7,428 nucleotides of DNA from Hyphomicrobiales bacterium. GTDB lineage: Bacteria > Pseudomonadota > Alphaproteobacteria > Parvibaculales > Parvibaculaceae. Below are positions 6,319 to 7,428 of the stretch, piece by piece. The stretch spans positions 1 to 7,428 of the forward strand of contig JAATFR010000191.1 of NCBI GenBank assembly GCA_015655095.1, given 5' to 3'. Each line of letters begins with the position of its first letter. The first letter of the stretch is position 1. The position numbers were made by a program, and so were the translations under genes. Below the pieces are notes generated by a model that saw only the letters and a list, made by a program, of their open reading frames with translations, was not told the origin of the DNA and ran no database searches.

Positions 6319-6897
6319 ATGAAATTTCATCGCGCTCTGGCTGTCATTGCAGCAATGGCTATACCTACATTTGCGTCAGCTACTGAATATAAGCTGGATG
6401 AAAGCCATACCTATGTTGGCTTTGAGATTTCGCATCTCGGTTTCTCTACCACCTATGGCCGTTTTGAAGACCTCAAGGGCACTCTCAGTTTTGATGAGGC
6501 AAAGCCTGAGGCCAGCAAGGTGAATGTATCGATTGAAACCGATAGTCTCAAAACTGGATTTGAAAAGCGCGACGAACATGTCGAAGGCCCGGATTTCCTC
6601 AACGTCAAAAAATATCCCAAGATGACTTTCAAATCGACCAAGGTGACGGTGACCAGCAAGAATACCGGCACCCTGACCGGCGATCTGACGCTGCATGGCG
6701 TGACCAAGCCCGTGACGCTTGACGTGACCTTCAACAAGGCCGGGCCGAGCCCGTTGAAGCCCGAGATTCTTGTGGCCGGGTTCAACGCCTCAGGCACCAT
6801 CAAGCGCTCCGACTTCGGCATAACGACCTATGTGCCAGCCATCAGCGATGAGGTGAAGCTGGTCATCTCGACCGAAGCGAACGCGCCTGCGAAGTAA
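6319..6897 (+). CDS. YceI-family secreted protein
   Basis: A 192-residue protein with a Sec signal peptide: basic MKFHR, a hydrophobic core, then a predicted cut after ASA at residue 21. The mature part is a lipocalin-like beta-barrel of the YceI family, known to bind isoprenoid or other lipids in the periplasm. Family landmarks are SHTYVGFEISHLGFSTTYGRF (about 29-49), the strand region ending in LHGVTKPVTLDV (about 130-141), and KRSDFGITTYVPAISDEVKL near the C-terminus. The length fits the family. ATG 6319 is preceded by GGGGA (6306-6310) and begins the signal peptide; the open frame back to 6190 has no such support. The first 260 bases use many A/T-ending codons, while the last 250 are strongly G/C-ending. 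The gene lies 125 bases after the glycosyltransferase and could be transcribed alone; the ligand is unknown. Confidence 0.93.
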   Translation: MKFHRALAVIAAMAIPTFASATEYKLDESHTYVGFEISHLGFSTTYGRFEDLKGTLSFDEAKPEASKVNVSIETDSLKTGFEKRDEHVEGPDFLNVKKYPKMTFKSTKVTVTSKNTGTLTGDLTLHGVTKPVTLDVTFNKAGPSPLKPEILVAGFNASGTIKRSDFGITTYVPAISDEVKLVISTEANAPAK

Positions 6898-6926
6898 GCC
6901 ACCTGTAAGCTTGCTCGGCAAACAGC

Positions 6927-6959
6927 AAAACCGGTCCTGAAACCAGAGGGCCGGTTTTT
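6927..6959. terminator. Bidirectional terminator between convergent genes
   Basis: AAAACCGG (6927-6934) pairs with CCGGTTTT (6951-6958). The stem continues inward for four more pairs, one of them G-U, around the loop GAAACCAG. It gives T5 on the plus strand for yceI and T4 on the minus strand for the oxidoreductase gene. The minus-strand stop codon (6959-6961) is directly adjacent to the stem. Confidence 0.85.
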
Positions 6960-7428
6960 CAGTTCTGACCAGCCATCGTGACCACAACCTTGCCACGCGC
7001 CCTGCGCTCCATGACATGGCGAATGGCATCAGCCGTTTTCTCCAGCGGGAAGACATCTGAAACGTAAGGGCGGATGCGGCCTTCAAGATACCATCCGGCC
7101 AGATCGCTAAAACTGTCGCGTGTGACCTGCGGCAGTTTTTCAAGATAAGCGCCCCAGTTCACGCCGATCACATCGACATTCTTCACCATCAGAATATTGG
7201 CCGGTATCTGGGGAATGCGCCCGTCCGCAAAACCGATGACGAGGATGCGGCCCTCGAAGGCGATGGCGCGAAGGGACGCATCGAACATATCCCCGCCAAC
7301 CGGATCATAGATCACATCCGCCCCCTTGCCCCCGGTCAGTGCCTTGATCCGCTCACGAACGTCCTCGCATGAGGTATTAACAAGCTCATCCGCCCCATGC
7401 TCACGGGCGACAGCAAGCTTTTCCGGGG
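6959..7428 (-). CDS. Quinone-oxidoreductase-like MDR family protein (5' partial)
   Basis: The 155 C-terminal residues of a medium-chain dehydrogenase/reductase of the NADPH:quinone oxidoreductase type, which transfers hydride from NAD(P)H to quinones or activated alkenes in the cytoplasm. Visible parts are the second half of the Rossmann fold, EKLAVAREHGADELVNTS (2-19) and TGGKGADVIYDPVGGDMF (about 31-48). GRILVIGFADGRIPQIPAN and the segment NVDVIGVNWGAY follow, then the closing ARGKVVVTM strand. No zinc-binding cysteines are seen in this part, as expected for the quinone reductase branch. Full members have about 325 residues, so roughly half, with the GxGxxG motif, lies beyond base 7428. The frame is open to the edge of the window. 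It converges on yceI and shares its terminator. Substrate is not determined. Confidence 0.92.
   Translation of the reverse strand, partial: PEKLAVAREHGADELVNTSCEDVRERIKALTGGKGADVIYDPVGGDMFDASLRAIAFEGRILVIGFADGRIPQIPANILMVKNVDVIGVNWGAYLEKLPQVTRDSFSDLAGWYLEGRIRPYVSDVFPLEKTADAIRHVMERRARGKVVVTMAGQN

Overview
The window looks like ordinary chromosomal DNA from an alphaproteobacterium, most likely a sphingomonad-type organism. The basis is GC-rich coding sequence, a tRNA-Val gene that encodes its own CCA end, and the style of the N-formylglutamate amidohydrolase, metallophosphoesterase and thiolase proteins. The taxonomic call is inference from protein resemblance and codon style, not a database result. 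I see no insertion sequence, phage gene, CRISPR array or toxin-antitoxin module.

Layout, left to right. (1) The 3' part of a FadI-like thiolase gene (+), whose N-terminus lies outside the window. (2) A tRNA-Val(GAC) gene on the minus strand with a good sigma70-type promoter. (3) Divergent from it, a stand-alone N-formylglutamate amidohydrolase gene (+). (4) A gap of about 730 bases without a convincing protein gene. Its left end holds a densely structured element, best read as a roughly 100-nt minus-strand small RNA with a CCUCCC hairpin loop, a terminator and a matching promoter. (5) An aquaporin Z gene (+), closed by a strong intrinsic terminator. (6) A two-gene unit (+): an LpxH-like calcineurin-family metallophosphoesterase followed 13 bases later by a GT4 glycosyltransferase. 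(7) A gene for a secreted YceI-family protein (+). (8) Converging on it, the C-terminal part of a quinone-oxidoreductase-like MDR gene (-). The last two genes share a bidirectional terminator.

Functionally the genes are a mixed housekeeping set: beta-oxidation, translation, formylglutamate hydrolysis, water flux, envelope lipid or glycolipid metabolism, a periplasmic lipocalin-like protein and redox metabolism. Only the metallophosphoesterase/glycosyltransferase pair looks like a real operon.

The points most worth a second look are the small RNA candidate (2477-2578), the loss of the first metal-binding aspartate in the metallophosphoesterase (Tyr at 4306-4308), and a degenerate 40-bp tandem duplication that forms the 3' end of the glycosyltransferase gene (6145-6220).
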